NCBI RefSeq assembly: GCF_004210295.1
Contig: NZ_SDAK01000001.1
Coordinates: forward strand, 248,001 to 312,000
Length of the DNA stretch: 64,000 bases
Source of the DNA: Lactococcus sp. S-13
GTDB lineage: Bacteria > Bacillota > Bacilli > Lactobacillales > Streptococcaceae
Direction: 5' to 3'
Shown here: one piece after another, positions 7,211 to 16,831 of the stretch
How positions within the stretch are numbered: the first letter of the stretch is position 1
How the letters are laid out: each line of letters begins with the position of its first letter
Made by a program: the position numbers and the translations under genes
The notes under the pieces: model-generated
What the model was told of the DNA's origin: nothing
Database searches by the model: none
What the model saw: the letters and a program-made list of their open reading frames with translations, nothing else

Positions 7211-9739
7211 ATGCAAGACAAAAATGTTATCAATGTCAATTTAGTTGAGGAGATGAAGACGTCATTTCGTGACTATGCAATGTCAGTTATCGTGGCACGT
7301 GCGTTACCCGATGTCCGTGATGGCTTAAAACCTGTTCATCGTCGGATTCTCTATGGGATGAATGAACTGGGCAACACGCCAGACAAACCACATAAAAAAT
7401 CAGCGCGTATTGTCGGGGAAGTTATGGGTAAATATCACCCACACGGCGACAGTTCAATTTATGAAGCGATGGTACGTATGGCGCAATGGTGGTCATACCG
7501 TCATATGCTAGCTGATGGACATGGTAACTTTGGTTCAATGGACGGCGATGGCGCCGCGGCAATGCGTTATACTGAAGCGCGCTTGAGCAAGATTGCGCTT
7601 GAAATGTTACGTGATATCAACAAAAACACGGTTGATTTCATGGATAACTTTGACGGTACAGAACGTGAACCTCTTGTTTTACCTGCACGTTTTCCTAATC
7701 TTTTGGTAAATGGGACAACCGGAATTGCTGTTGGGATGACGACGAATATTCCGCCACATAACCTCGGAGAAACAATTGCTGCTGTGGATTTAGTGATGGA
7801 AAATCCTGAGGTAACAACAACAGAGTTGATGAGTGTCCTTCCTGGGCCAGATTTCCCAACCGGAGCTTTGGTGATGGGGAAAGCAGGTATCCGTCGCGCT
7901 TATGAAACGGGTAAAGGATCAATTACCTTACGGGCCAAGACACATATTGAAGAAATGCCTGGCGGTAAAGAGCGTATCGTTGTGACTGAGTTACCTTATA
8001 TGGTCAATAAAGCACGCTTGGTTGAACACATTGTACGTTTGAACCATGAAAAACGAATCGAAGGCCTGACGGCTGTTCGTGACGAATCTAACCGTGAAGG
8101 AATTCGCGTGGTCATTGAAGTGCGCCGTGACCTTTCAGCTCATGTGATTTTGAATAACCTTTTCAAATTGACTAGCCTACAAACTTCGTTTGGTTTCAAT
8201 ATGTTAGCCATTGAAAAAGGAATTCCAAAAGTGCTTTCGCTCAAAGAAATTCTTTTAGATTATATTGACCACCAAATCGAAGTCGTGGAACGTCGTACTC
8301 GCTTTGATAAGGCTCGGGCAGAAGCTCGCGCGCATATCTTGGAAGGTTTGCGGATTGCGCTGGACAATATTGACCGCATCATCAGCATCATTCGCGAGTC
8401 TCAGACGGATGCCGTTGCTCAAAAAGCGATGATGGATGAGTTTTTGCTTTCTGAGAAACAATCTCAAGCGATTCTTGATATGCGTTTGCGTCGCTTGACT
8501 GGTTTGGAACGAGACAAGATTGAAAATGAATATCAGGAATTAGTAGCTTTGATTGCTGATTTGGCTGATATTCTGGCTCGACCAGAACGAGTGAAGAAAA
8601 TTATTCGTGAAGAACTTGAAGAAGTTAAACGTAAATTTTCTGATAAACGTCGCACAGAGCTTTTGGTCGGCGAAGTGCTTAATCTTGAAGATGAAGATTT
8701 GATTGAAGAAGAAGATGTTTTGATTACCTTATCAAATAAAGGTTATATCAAGCGTCTGGCAAATGATGAATTCCGTGCGCAAAACCGTGGAGGTCGTGGT
8801 GTGCAAGGAATGGGAATGTCAGATGATGACTTTGTTCAACATTTGGTTTCAACGTCAACACACGATCATTTGCTCTTCTTTACTAACTTGGGACGCGTTT
8901 ACCGCATGAAAGGTTATGAGATTCCTGAGTATGGTCGGACGGCGAAAGGCTTACCAATTGTCAATTTGCTAAAACTTGAAGATGGCGAAAAAATTGCGAC
9001 AATTATTAATGTAGACCGCGATCAAGCAGCGAATTTCCTGTTCTTTACAACACGAAATGGACTTGTGAAACGTACCGCAACGGCTCAATTTGCAAATATT
9101 CGGACAAACGGACTGAAGGCTTTGAACCTGCGTGAAGGTGATGAATTGATCAACGTTTTACGGACTTCTAGTGAAGATGAAGTGATTATCGGGACACACT
9201 TAGGTTATTCAGTTCGCTTTAAAGGTTCAGTGGTTCGTGATATGGGACGTGCAGCGACAGGAGTCAAAGGGGTCAACTTACGTGAAGGCGACTTTGTGGT
9301 AGGAACCTCAACGATCAATAATCAACAAGAAGTTCTGGTCATTTCAGAAAATGGACTTGGAAAACGAACAGCAGCTTCTGAGTACCCTACAAAAGGCCGT
9401 GGCGGTAAAGGAATTAAGGTCATGAATGTGACCGCACGAACAGGTAAATTGGCTGGTTTGACTGCCGTGAATGGCGATGAAGACTTGATGGTCATTACAG
9501 ACACAGGAGTTATCATTCGGACAAATGTAGCTAATATTTCTCAAACAGGTCGGGCCGCACAAGGGGTCAAAGTGATGCGACTTGATGAAGCAGCACAAAT
9601 TGTTACTTTTGCTCTTGTTGATGCTGTGGCAGAAGAAGAATTTACTGACGAAAATGTTTCTGACAAATCCGTCAGTGATTTGGACATTCCGTCAGTAAAT
9701 GCGGAAGAGACAACTCCTGCTGAGGATACCAAAGAATAA
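7211..9739 (+). CDS. gyrA: DNA gyrase subunit A
   Basis: GyrA breaks and rejoins DNA in the gyrase heterotetramer that introduces negative supercoils. The breakage-reunion domain has the catalytic Tyr120 ([10 protein letters not shown]) and the quinolone-determining stretch [14 protein letters not shown] with Ser81 and Glu85, the wild-type-like combination. The C-terminal beta-pinwheel repeats begin with [12 protein letters not shown], the GyrA-box that distinguishes gyrase from Par[19 protein letters not shown] also fits GyrA. Start: ATG 7211 matches the usual N-terminus; an in-frame GTG at 7175 follows AAAGGA too closely. About 842 residues. The acidic tail after the pinwheel contains copies of the CTGAC/GTCAG repeat translated as [15 protein letters not shown]. 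Confidence 0.93.
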   Translation: MQDKNVINVNLVEEMKTSFRDYAMSVIVARALPDVRDGLKPVHRRILYGMNELGNTPDKPHKKSARIVGEVMGKYHPHGDSSIYEAMVRMAQWWSYRHMLADGHGNFGSMDGDGAAAMRYTEARLSKIALEMLRDINKNTVDFMDNFDGTEREPLVLPARFPNLLVNGTTGIAVGMTTNIPPHNLGETIAAVDLVMENPEVTTTELMSVLPGPDFPTGALVMGKAGIRRAYETGKGSITLRAKTHIEEMPGGKERIVVTELPYMVNKARLVEHIVRLNHEKRIEGLTAVRDESNREGIRVVIEVRRDLSAHVILNNLFKLTSLQTSFGFNMLAIEKGIPKVLSLKEILLDYIDHQIEVVERRTRFDKARAEARAHILEGLRIALDNIDRIISIIRESQTDAVAQKAMMDEFLLSEKQSQAILDMRLRRLTGLERDKIENEYQELVALIADLADILARPERVKKIIREELEEVKRKFSDKRRTELLVGEVLNLEDEDLIEEEDVLITLSNKGYIKRLANDEFRAQNRGGRGVQGMGMSDDDFVQHLVSTSTHDHLLFFTNLGRVYRMKGYEIPEYGRTAKGLPIVNLLKLEDGEKIATIINVDRDQAANFLFFTTRNGLVKRTATAQFANIRTNGLKALNLREGDELINVLRTSSEDEVIIGTHLGYSVRFKGSVVRDMGRAATGVKGVNLREGDFVVGTSTINNQQEVLVISENGLGKRTAASEYPTKGRGGKGIKVMNVTARTGKLAGLTAVNGDEDLMVITDTGVIIRTNVANISQTGRAAQGVKVMRLDEAAQIVTFALVDAVAEEEFTDENVSDKSVSDLDIPSVNAEETTPAEDTKE

Positions 9740-9808
9740 GCAAAAGAAAGTCTGTCAGTGATTTGGCAGACTTTCTGATTAAATAAAAGGTGCTGACAGT
9801 TCCGTCAG
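9660..9808. repeat. CTGAC-N-GTCAG palindromes at the gyrA 3' end and apbE 5' flank
   Basis: CTGACAAATCCGTCAG at 9660-9675 inside gyrA and CTGACAGTTCCGTCAG at 9793-9808 just before apbE, with extra half-sites ACTGACG (9644) and CCGTCAGTAAAT (9689). These are members of the short dispersed palindrome seen elsewhere at 12.8, 13.6, 28.1 and 37.3 kb. Confidence 0.5.
9745..9776 (+). terminator. Terminator after gyrA
   Basis: Perfect 10-bp stem AGAAAGTCTG (9745-9754) with CAGACTTTCT (9767-9776), 12-base loop. The trailing T-run is weak. Confidence 0.6.
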
Positions 9809-9830
9809 TAAAAATGTTCATAGAAAAGTG

Positions 9831-10919
9831 ATGATGAAAAAAATAATAATTGTTGCAACGCTAAGTTTAAGTTTATTTTCTTTAGCGGCCTGTGGCAAGG
9901 GAAATTCAGCGGTAAAAGATACACGAAATTTACTAAAAACACCAATTGATAAAGATGTGACAACAATGGGAACTTTTGTAAAAGTCACAGTGTATGATAA
10001 AGGCAAAGAAGCGGCAGTCGAAAAATCACTGAAAATTCCTGTTAAATACAACAATCTAACCACAGTGAATCAATCTGGTTCACAAATTGACAAAATCAAC
10101 CAAAATGCAGGAATCCAACCTGTAAAAGTAGATGCTGGCGTTTATGAATTGATTAAAGCAGGCTATAATTATTCTCGAAAAAATCTCGGATATGACATAA
10201 CGATTGGTTCGTTGACAAGCTTGTGGAATATCGGGATGGACAACGCTAGAAAACCTTCTCAAAGCGAAATTGACCATGTTTTGCCCTTAATCAGTTATAC
10301 TTATATTAAGTTCGATGATAAAGCTAAAAGTGTCTATTTGACCCAGAAAGGGATTCGGATGGACTTGGGTTCAATTGTCAAAGGTTTTGTCGCGATGAAA
10401 ATGGTCGAATCGCTCAAAAAAGATGGCGTCACAACGGGTATTGTTAATCTTGGTTCAAGTTCAATCTACGTTATGGGCCATTCACCAAGAGGACCTGAAA
10501 ATCCATGGAGTATTGGGATTAAAGACCCCAATGACCCGACAGCCAATCAAATGGGCATTTTGCAAGCCAGCAATCAGCACGTCAATACGTCCGGAATTTA
10601 TGAGCGCTACTTAGAAGTTGATGGGCATAAATACAGTCACATCTTGAACCCTAAAACTGGCTACCCTTTTGATAATGATATCGCGAGCATCACCTTGCTC
10701 ATCTCGGGTAAAGATAAAACAAATGGTGACGGGTTGTCAACCATGATTTATGCCATGGGAACCAAAAAAGGCTATGAATACATTGAAAAAATGAAAAACG
10801 TCCAAGCTGTTTTTGTGGACAAGGATAATAAAGTCTATATCACACCAGGCTTGAAAGACAAATTTCAGCTGACCGAAAAGAAAAACTTCAAAATCGGAAA
10901 TATTGCTGATTTAAAGTAA
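9831..10919 (+). CDS. apbE: FMN:protein transferase ApbE (lipoprotein)
   Basis: ApbE attaches FMN covalently to Thr/Ser of secreted or membrane proteins. A lipoprotein signal peptide with lipobox LAAC (Cys about residue 21) precedes the catalytic domain: TMGTFVKVTVYD, INQNAG, DLGSIVKGF, VNLGSSSIYVMG, YSHILNPKTGYP and DGLSTMIYAMG. Two usual glycine pairs are Gly-Ser here (DLGS, NLGS). In lactic acid bacteria ApbE serves flavinylated proteins of extracellular electron transfer; no such target gene is adjacent. ATG 9831 or 9834 is the likely start; GTG 9828 is in frame. No good ribosome binding site is visible. Confidence 0.87.
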   Translation: MMKKIIIVATLSLSLFSLAACGKGNSAVKDTRNLLKTPIDKDVTTMGTFVKVTVYDKGKEAAVEKSLKIPVKYNNLTTVNQSGSQIDKINQNAGIQPVKVDAGVYELIKAGYNYSRKNLGYDITIGSLTSLWNIGMDNARKPSQSEIDHVLPLISYTYIKFDDKAKSVYLTQKGIRMDLGSIVKGFVAMKMVESLKKDGVTTGIVNLGSSSIYVMGHSPRGPENPWSIGIKDPNDPTANQMGILQASNQHVNTSGIYERYLEVDGHKYSHILNPKTGYPFDNDIASITLLISGKDKTNGDGLSTMIYAMGTKKGYEYIEKMKNVQAVFVDKDNKVYITPGLKDKFQLTEKKNFKIGNIADLK

Positions 10920-10941
10920 AACAATTTTCATTTCAATAGAA

Positions 10942-10970
10942 TTGACAATATATTTTAATGTTGTTACAAT
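10942..10970 (+). promoter_or_regulatory. srtA promoter
   Basis: TTGACA (10942-10947), 17-base spacer, TACAAT (10965-10970), consistent with vegetative sigma factor recognition. Confidence 0.7.
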
Positions 10971-11004
10971 GGAATTAAAATAAGGCTAGAAAAGGCGGAG
11001 AAAA

Positions 11005-11751
11005 ATGGAAAAACGAAAAAGAAACAAAAAAGGAAAACGTAATTGGCTCATTAATAGCCTAATTATTATTCTTTTCCTCATCGGGTTGGCCTTGATTTTT
11101 AACAAACCCATCCGCAATATGCTCATTGCTACAAATAGTAACCATTACCAGTTGCACAAAGTCAGTCGTGAAAAGATTGAAAAGAATCAAAAAGCCGAGG
11201 CGAGTTTTGATTTTAGCGCTGTGAAATCCGTTGATTTCCAATCGGTTGTGTCTAGTCAATTTGACCGTCAACCCTTGCCAGTAGTTGGTGGCATTGCAAT
11301 CCCAGAGTTAGGGATTAATTTGCCAATCTTCCGCGGCGTGGGCAATACCTCGCTTTTGTATGGAGCAGGAACGATGAAAGCTGATCAAGTCATGGGACAA
11401 GGCAATTATACTTTGGCGGGTCATAATATGACAGGCTTTAACTCTGATTTATCGATTCTTTTTACACCACTCGAAAATGCTAAAACAGGAATGGTCATTT
11501 ATGTGACAGATAAAGAAAATATTTATGAATATAAAATAGACAAAATCAATGTGGTTACGCCTGAGCATGTCGAAGTCCTTGATGATACGCCCGGTAAGAC
11601 TGAAATTACTCTGGTGACCTGCGCTGATGTTGAAGCAACCCATCGTATCATTGTTCATGGCACTTTTGTCAATAAGACTGCCTTTGCGAATGCACCAGCT
11701 TCGATGACCAATGCTTTTGAGAAAAAATACAATCAAATTAAGAATTTTTAA
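11005..11751 (+). CDS. srtA: Class A sortase
   Basis: Housekeeping sortase that cleaves LPxTG-type signals between Thr and Gly and links surface proteins to peptidoglycan. The N-terminus is basic, followed by one membrane helix (about residues 15-35). The catalytic His is in TLAGHNMTG, the Cys in ITLVTCADVEATHR, and the Arg lies a few residues after it, in HRIIVHG. Length 248 is normal. GGCGGAG precedes the ATG. It follows the gyrase A gene, as in lactococci. A frameshifted sortase substrate lies at 52.2-52.6 kb. Confidence 0.93.
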   Translation: MEKRKRNKKGKRNWLINSLIIILFLIGLALIFNKPIRNMLIATNSNHYQLHKVSREKIEKNQKAEASFDFSAVKSVDFQSVVSSQFDRQPLPVVGGIAIPELGINLPIFRGVGNTSLLYGAGTMKADQVMGQGNYTLAGHNMTGFNSDLSILFTPLENAKTGMVIYVTDKENIYEYKIDKINVVTPEHVEVLDDTPGKTEITLVTCADVEATHRIIVHGTFVNKTAFANAPASMTNAFEKKYNQIKNF

Positions 11752-11756
11752 ATAAA

Positions 11757-11797
11757 AAATGAAAAAACACGCTGCCTAATAGCGTGTTTTTTCATTT
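11757..11797 (+). terminator. Terminator after srtA
   Basis: Perfect 17-bp stem from AAATGAAAAAACACGCT (11757-11773) and AGCGTGTTTTTTCATTT (11781-11797). Confidence 0.85.
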
Positions 11798-11932
11798 GTA
11801 TTTGATTTGGAACTTCTGAAAAATGCGAGCGAAGCAATAGCGGTCGGAGAAAATAAAGAAGTTGTTCGGCTTTGCCAAAAACAACTCAAAGCAACGGATG
11901 ATGAACTTGCCAAATTTTTAGCTCAATTTTAA
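11798..11932 (+). pseudogene. C-terminal relic of a Cof-type HAD phosphatase
   Basis: Reading the frame that stops at TAA 11930 gives ELLKNASEAIAVGEN, then KEVVRLCQKQLKATDDE and AKFLAQF. This is the pattern of the last helix-strand block of Cof/HAD-IIB sugar phosphatases (NA...VAVGNA...VK..C...ATNDEDGVAKFL). Only about 40 codons remain; no start, the catalytic DxD part is absent, and the srtA terminator lies directly on its 5' side. Confidence 0.55.
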
Positions 11933-12042
11933 AACGAGTTGATTTCTGCAAAATTTGCCGCTTTGTGATAAAATAGACGATGTAAAAGATGAACTGAAAA
12001 GTTCAAAATTTAAGAGGCTTTCAAAAGCCAAAGGAGAAGAAA

Positions 12043-12801
12043 ATGTCACGTAAACCAATTATCGCTGGTAACTGGAAAATGAACAAAAACCTCAAAGAAG
12101 TTTTTGCATTTATGGCTGAAATCGACGGCAAATTGCCTTCAGAAGATAAAGTAGAAGTAGCAATCGCTGCACCAGCTATGTACTTGGTTCCACTTGTACA
12201 CCACCGTGGTAAAAACCCACTTAAAGTTGCTGCTGAAAATGTTTATTTCGAAAATGCTGGTGCATTCACTGGTGAAATCTCACCTGCAATGCTTGCTGCT
12301 GAAGGAATTGAATATTCAGTTATTGGTCACTCAGAACGTCGTGAATATTTCCACGAAACTGACGAAGACATCAACAAAAAAGCTAAAGCACTTATCGCTG
12401 CTGGCGTAACACCAATCCTTTGCTGCGGTGAAACTTTGGAAACTTTCGAAGCTGGTAAAACAGCTGAATGGGTTTCTGCTCAAATCGAAGCTGGTCTTGC
12501 TGGCATCGACGCTGCAGACGTTGCTAAATTGGTTATCGCTTACGAACCAATCTGGGCAATCGGAACTGGTAAAACTGCAACTGCAGAAATCGCTGACGAA
12601 ACTTGCGGTGTTGTACGTAGCACTGTTGAAAAACTTTACGGTAAAGAAGTTTCTGACGCTGTTCGTATCCAATACGGTGGATCAGTTAAACCTGAAACTG
12701 TTGCAGAATTGATGAGCAAAGAAAACATTGACGGCGCGCTCGTTGGTGGTGCTGCACTTGAAGCAGCTTCATTCCTCGGCTTGCTTGAAATCTACAAATA
12801 A
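12043..12801 (+). CDS. tpiA: Triosephosphate isomerase
   Basis: Interconverts dihydroxyacetone phosphate and glyceraldehyde 3-phosphate in glycolysis. 252-residue TIM barrel with GNWKMNK (Lys13-type), [11 protein letters not shown] (His), [14 protein letters not shown] (catalytic Glu and the flexible loop) and [10 protein letters not shown]. Codon use is strongly biased to preferred codons (GAA, GCT, AAC), as expected for a highly expressed glycolytic gene. AAAGGAGAAG is a strong ribosome binding site. The leader has an extended -10 TGA-TAAAAT at 11966-11974 and two small hairpins between 11990 and 12030. Confidence 0.97.
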   Translation: MSRKPIIAGNWKMNKNLKEVFAFMAEIDGKLPSEDKVEVAIAAPAMYLVPLVHHRGKNPLKVAAENVYFENAGAFTGEISPAMLAAEGIEYSVIGHSERREYFHETDEDINKKAKALIAAGVTPILCCGETLETFEAGKTAEWVSAQIEAGLAGIDAADVAKLVIAYEPIWAIGTGKTATAEIADETCGVVRSTVEKLYGKEVSDAVRIQYGGSVKPETVAELMSKENIDGALVGGAALEAASFLGLLEIYK

Positions 12802-12816
12802 TTTCTCATTTTAATA

Positions 12817-12856
12817 AGAAAAAATACTGATGGAAATTTCCGTCAGTATTTTTTCT
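12817..12856 (+). terminator. Terminator after tpiA, built on the CTGAC/GTCAG palindrome
   Basis: Arms 12817-12833 and 12840-12856 pair over 17 bp with one T-G pair. The top of the stem is CTGATGG...CCGTCAG, so a copy of the dispersed palindrome forms the hairpin. Confidence 0.85.
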
Positions 12857-12867
12857 ATAAAAAAGCA

Positions 12868-12927
12868 TTACGTCAGTAATTTCTCTAGAAAAGAAGGTGA
12901 AAAAATCCAGAGAAATTGCTGACGTAA
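12868..12927. repeat. Long inverted pair of the CGTCAG repeat
   Basis: TTACGTCAGTAATTTCTCT (12868-12886) and AGAGAAATTGCTGACGTAA (12909-12927) are inverted copies matching at 18 of 19 positions with a 22-base spacer. It lies between the tpiA terminator and the next gene's promoter. Confidence 0.7.
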
Positions 12928-12967
12928 ATTTTCCAGACTGTCAAAGCTCTAAGTCTCTCCTTTTTTA

Positions 12968-12976
12968 TGATAAAAT
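12968..12976 (+). promoter_or_regulatory. Extended -10 promoter of the acylase gene, leaderless geometry
   Basis: TGA-TAAAAT (hexamer 12971-12976). Seven bases on from the last T is exactly the A of ATG 12983. No ribosome binding site between. Confidence 0.55.
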
Positions 12977-12982
12977 AAACTC

Positions 12983-13903
12983 ATGTGTACCTCAATTCAA
13001 ATGAAATCCGCTGACGGCGGCTTACTTTTCGCACGAACAATGGACTGGCATACTTACAATGCTGGTGCGCTCCTTTTGCCTCAAAAATACAGTTGGACAA
13101 GCGTTTATAGCGGTCAAAAAGTGACCAATTTATACGCTATTTTGGGTGTGGGAAATCTTGCTGCTCGCCCGCACGCTGACATTTCTGATGGGGTCAACGA
13201 ACATGGCTTGGCTGTTCAAAAGCTCACTTTTTCCAATCAGTCTGAATACGCTGACCACGCTCAGCCCTCTAAAATTCAACTTGCCGCCTTTGAACTAGTC
13301 CTTTGGTTGCTAGGAAATTGTCGCTCTGTCGCTGATATTCGTCAAAAAATTTCCCAAGTTCAGCTGATGACTGACCAGTTTTCTGCTTTTAAATTTGGCA
13401 GAAACGATCTCCATTTTTCGGCCACAGATCCGACAGGGCAGATGATCAATATTGAGCCGTGCAAGCAGGGAGAACTTCTCGTCAGTGACAATCCCATTGG
13501 TGTGGTCACAAATGCCCCAAAATTTGACCGCGAAATTGAAAAATTAAGCACTTATATGGATTTCAAACCGCTGACGGAAATTACGTCAGCAAATTCTCTC
13601 AATCCCAATCAAGTTTCCACTGGAAATTTCAACGGAAAACCCGTTTTTCCTGGTGGATTCACTCCGACCTCGCGCTTTATACGTGCTAGCGTTTTGAAAG
13701 AGCGCGCCATTTTCCCTGAAAATGAACACGAAAATGTTATCGAAACTTGGCACATCCTCAATAGCGTCACAGTGCCCAAATCGTCCGGCCGCTCTGGCAC
13801 CTACACCATTTACCGCAGCGCAGTTGAGGTCAACAGCCGAAAACTTTACCTGCAGACTTACAATGATTTTAGCATCCAAGTTTATCAATTTCCAGACGCT
13901 TAA
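12983..13903 (+). CDS. Penicillin V acylase / choloylglycine hydrolase family amidase
   Basis: 306-residue Ntn-hydrolase of the linear-amide C-N hydrolase family. It starts Met-Cys, so removing Met exposes the nucleophilic Cys2. Arg18 and Asp21 (FARTMDW), an Asn in VVTNAPKFD and an Arg in PTSRFIRAS complete the known active-site set. Members hydrolyse penicillin V, bile salts or N-acyl homoserine lactones; the true substrate is unknown. The exact start is fixed by the Cys2 requirement, yet it has no ribosome binding site and coincides with the predicted RNA start. A copy of the CTGAC-N-GTCAG palindrome (13571-13589) lies inside and is translated as LTEITSANS. Confidence 0.85.
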   Translation: MCTSIQMKSADGGLLFARTMDWHTYNAGALLLPQKYSWTSVYSGQKVTNLYAILGVGNLAARPHADISDGVNEHGLAVQKLTFSNQSEYADHAQPSKIQLAAFELVLWLLGNCRSVADIRQKISQVQLMTDQFSAFKFGRNDLHFSATDPTGQMINIEPCKQGELLVSDNPIGVVTNAPKFDREIEKLSTYMDFKPLTEITSANSLNPNQVSTGNFNGKPVFPGGFTPTSRFIRASVLKERAIFPENEHENVIETWHILNSVTVPKSSGRSGTYTIYRSAVEVNSRKLYLQTYNDFSIQVYQFPDA

Positions 13904-14034
13904 ATTTTCATTCACACCTTCCAAAAAGCTCGGGCAACCGTGCTTTTTTATTGAAAGAATTTTGAGAAGTGTTTAAATTGTGTTAAAATTAAATGATAGA
14001 ACATCACGTTTAAATCTAAAACAGGACATAACAA

Positions 14035-15423
14035 ATGGAAATATTTAGAAAAAAGAAAATTAGCAATGAAAATGAAAAAAACGAATTAGTCAGACGTTTA
14101 AATAGCATGGACTTAGTTTTTTTAGGATTAGGGAGCATGATTGGCGCAGGAGTTTTTACTTTCACAGGCCGCGCTGCCGCCACCGTTGCTGGGCCAGCAC
14201 TCATGATTTCAATTGCTATCGCTGCAGTTGCCGTTGGTTTATTTGCCCTCATTTTTGCTGAATTTGCCTCGCGAATCCCCGCACAAGGCGGGCCTTATGC
14301 CTACCTTTACGTTGTTTTTGGTGAATATCCTGCTTGGTTGGCTGGTATCTTACTCTTGGTTGAATTTTTTACTGCTCTGTCCATCTCAGCAAGTGGTTGG
14401 GGTGCCTACGTCAAAGGACTCTTCAACATTCATCTTCCAGCGATTATCAACGGACCTTTAGGCAGCTCCTCCCATTTTTCGATAGATTTAATTCCAATTC
14501 TAATTATTTTTGCCATTTCCATATTGGGTTTTTTAGGAACTCAAACCATGATGCGTTTTAATCGGACCCTCGTTGTGATAAAACTTGCTACCTTAGCCGT
14601 TTTTGTCATCGCTGGACTCTTTTATCTTAACCTTGACAATTGGCAAAATTTTGCCCCATTTGGCTGGACAACAGCATTCGGTGGCAAAGGAGTACTGGCA
14701 GGAGCATCATTGATGTTTATGGCCTTCATTGGCTTTGAAACAATCTCGGTTTCTGCTGACGAAACAAAAAATCCGCAGCGCTCCCTTCCTGCAGGGATTA
14801 TCGGAGCAGTTTTTGTGACAGCAGTCATTTATATTCTGATTACCGCCAGCTTGACAGGTATGGTCCATTACACTAAACTTGATGTTTCCAATGTTATCTC
14901 CTACGCTCTCCAGACTGTCGGTCTGACTTGGCTTGGAAATGTAATTTCAATTGTTGCTATTTTTACCTTAATCACTGTTGGCATAACAATGACCTATGCT
15001 ATCGTTCAAACCCTTTATAGTATCAGTCGTGACGGACTACTCCCTCGAAAACTCAGCCGTTTATCAGGAAGATATCGCATTCCCAAAAATGCTACACTGA
15101 CCGCAGGAATTTTAGCCACACTTCTGACAGGATTAGTGCCAATCACCTCACTTTCAAGTTTCCTCAATCTCTGTACACTGATTTATTTGATGATGCTGGC
15201 TGTTGGCCTTATCAAGCTCCGCCATGATTATGGTGAACCCACCAAAGGCCAATTTAGAGTTCCTTTCGTTCCGCTCTTGCCGATTTTCTCAATTCTCATC
15301 AGCCTAAGCCTAGCAATCAATTATGATCGCAGTAGCTGGATTGCATTAGGTATCCTCATTCTGGGCGCCACAATCATTTATTTCACCTACGGACGATACC
15401 ATTCAAAATTAAGAAAAAAATAA
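14035..15423 (+). CDS. APC-family amino acid permease (cationic amino acid transporter type)
   Basis: 462 residues with about 12 membrane helices. The first helix contains GLGSMIGAGVFTFTGRAA, the unwound substrate-binding signature of the APC superfamily, and FMAFIGFETISVSADETKNPQRSLPAGI is the helix 6 region. It resembles the YfnA/CAT group. AGGA stands ahead of the ATG. It is a single gene with its own terminator; substrate not determinable. Confidence 0.85.
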   Translation: MEIFRKKKISNENEKNELVRRLNSMDLVFLGLGSMIGAGVFTFTGRAAATVAGPALMISIAIAAVAVGLFALIFAEFASRIPAQGGPYAYLYVVFGEYPAWLAGILLLVEFFTALSISASGWGAYVKGLFNIHLPAIINGPLGSSSHFSIDLIPILIIFAISILGFLGTQTMMRFNRTLVVIKLATLAVFVIAGLFYLNLDNWQNFAPFGWTTAFGGKGVLAGASLMFMAFIGFETISVSADETKNPQRSLPAGIIGAVFVTAVIYILITASLTGMVHYTKLDVSNVISYALQTVGLTWLGNVISIVAIFTLITVGITMTYAIVQTLYSISRDGLLPRKLSRLSGRYRIPKNATLTAGILATLLTGLVPITSLSSFLNLCTLIYLMMLAVGLIKLRHDYGEPTKGQFRVPFVPLLPIFSILISLSLAINYDRSSWIALGILILGATIIYFTYGRYHSKLRKK

Positions 15424-15447
15424 AAGCAGAAGAAACTCTGCTTTTTT
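15422..15447 (+). terminator. Terminator after the APC permease
   Basis: AAAAGCAGA (15422-15430) pairs with TCTGCTTTT (15437-15445), followed by T residues. Confidence 0.8.
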
Positions 15448-15542
15448 TAATCTCCGATAAATCATATAAAAAATCGAAGTAAGTTTTTTCCTTTTGATTT
15501 AAAGCTAACTCTAATATGTCTAGTAAAAAGACAATTATATTT

Positions 15543-16409
15543 TCATTGTTCTTTCTGTTTTTCTCCATCTTCCACATAACTTAAATCATTTACGGATTTG
15601 ACAAAAAATTTTCCACTTTTAATTTCATAGGTAATTTTACATATACTAGCATTACCAAGCCCTGTTGATGGTATTTTAACAGAATTATCGAGTGAAGAAA
15701 CAAGCGCTGAAATAGTCATTCCATGGGAAACAATAAGAATATTATTTGAATTATTTTTCTTAGCTGAGGTAACGATATCTTCTAATGCTTTATTTGAACG
15801 AGCGACGACTGTATTGTAATCTTCAGCTAGCCAGCTCACTTTGTTACTTGGTATTTTTGCTGATTTTCCCAATTGATTTAATTTTTCTTTATCCAGTTTA
15901 TTAAGTGTATCTGAGAAATCTTTTATTGTACTTATAAACCCTTTTTTCCTCATATTTGTTTGCCATTGGGCAAGGGTTAATCCTTCTTTTTTTGCGACAC
16001 TTGACCACATCTCCCCGCTTGGAACTCCTTCAAAAGTTCCAAAATTAAATTCTCTTAATCGTTGATCTCTATTAATTTTATTAACTAAATTCTTTTGTCC
16101 GTTATTTTTCAATATTATACTGGCGGTTTCTATTGCTCGCCCACTGTCACTAGAGTATACTGAATCAAATTTAATATCACTTAAGCCTTTCCCCAAATCC
16201 TCTGCAACTTTAATTCCTGCTGGAGTGAGAGGAGCATCGCTCCAACCCTGAGAATGATCTGTTGTGTTCAACATCGTCTTTCCATGACGGGCTATATATA
16301 TAGTAATTTGTTTTGTACCATTTTTTTTACTATTGAGATGTGATGAGTTACAGGCGCCAAGAACTGCTAGTGTACATAATAAAGTTAATGCAATCATAAA
16401 TTTTTTCAT
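15543..16409 (-). CDS. Secreted histidine-phosphatase family lipoprotein
   Basis: 288 residues with a lipoprotein signal peptide (lipobox VLGAC, Cys20). The mature part has the phosphoglycerate-mutase-like RHG motif (YIARHGKTMLNTTDHSQGW), a second Arg/Glu region DSVYSSDSGRAIETA, REFNFGTFEG and the distal histidine in ILIVSHGMTISAL. Likely an extracytoplasmic phosphatase; substrate unknown. AGGAGA precedes the ATG. It is the only - strand gene left of xerS, lies against the local replication direction and is AT-rich, which suggests later arrival. Confidence 0.8.
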   Translation of the reverse strand: MKKFMIALTLLCTLAVLGACNSSHLNSKKNGTKQITIYIARHGKTMLNTTDHSQGWSDAPLTPAGIKVAEDLGKGLSDIKFDSVYSSDSGRAIETASIILKNNGQKNLVNKINRDQRLREFNFGTFEGVPSGEMWSSVAKKEGLTLAQWQTNMRKKGFISTIKDFSDTLNKLDKEKLNQLGKSAKIPSNKVSWLAEDYNTVVARSNKALEDIVTSAKKNNSNNILIVSHGMTISALVSSLDNSVKIPSTGLGNASICKITYEIKSGKFFVKSVNDLSYVEDGEKQKEQ

Positions 16410-16520
16410 TTTATTCTCCTATCTTTTGAGTCAGTTAGAAATTTATTAAAATATTTGCTATATTTATCAATCCACCTCCAGTTCTATGTCAGGAATGAAA
16501 ACTATTGGATCGTATTAAAT

Positions 16521-16610
16521 AAAAAATCGAAGCAGAATAAACATCATCATTAAAAATGATGTTTATTCTGCTTCGGTCTTGCCTAATACTTAGTAACAAC
16601 CCTACTTTTT
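16521..16610 (-). ncRNA. Candidate small RNA (orphan promoter plus terminator)
   Basis: On the - strand, TTGCAA (16644-16639) and extended -10 TGG-TATAAT (16625-16617) predict a start near 16610. About 35 bases later comes a perfect 20-bp hairpin (16575-16556 with 16547-16528), then six T. The roughly 90-base product has no ORF. It may instead be what is left of a lost gene's promoter and terminator. Confidence 0.45.
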
Positions 16611-16772
16611 ATTAATATTATACCACTTATCATTTTTGTTGCAAGCGCTTTTTAATGTTTTGTAAGGAATCATTCTCTTGAGATATTTCTGGTTTTTTTG
16701 AGTTAGTATTCTAAATCCATGTATAGTAGGTATCTAACCAAAAACGCGACGGTGTCCACTTATTATAAATAA

Positions 16773-16801
16773 TTGACAAATCAAAATATTTCGATTATAC
16801 T
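16773..16801 (+). promoter_or_regulatory. Promoter of the DAHP synthase attenuator unit
   Basis: TTGACA (16773-16778), 17-base spacer, TATACT (16796-16801). RNA start expected near 16808, 24 bases before the leader peptide. Confidence 0.75.
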
Positions 16802-16831
16802 AGATAAAACGTAAAATATAGAGGCTTTAAG

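Noticed and set aside
7211-9739. Topoisomerase IV subunit ParC
   Set aside because: The [18 protein letters not shown] stretch and the GyrA-box-like QNRGGRG at the start of the C-terminal pinwheel identify gyrase A.
12194-12712. Several long overlapping frames on both strands within tpiA
   Set aside because: They are shadows produced by the strong codon bias of tpiA; none has a ribosome binding site or recognisable protein.
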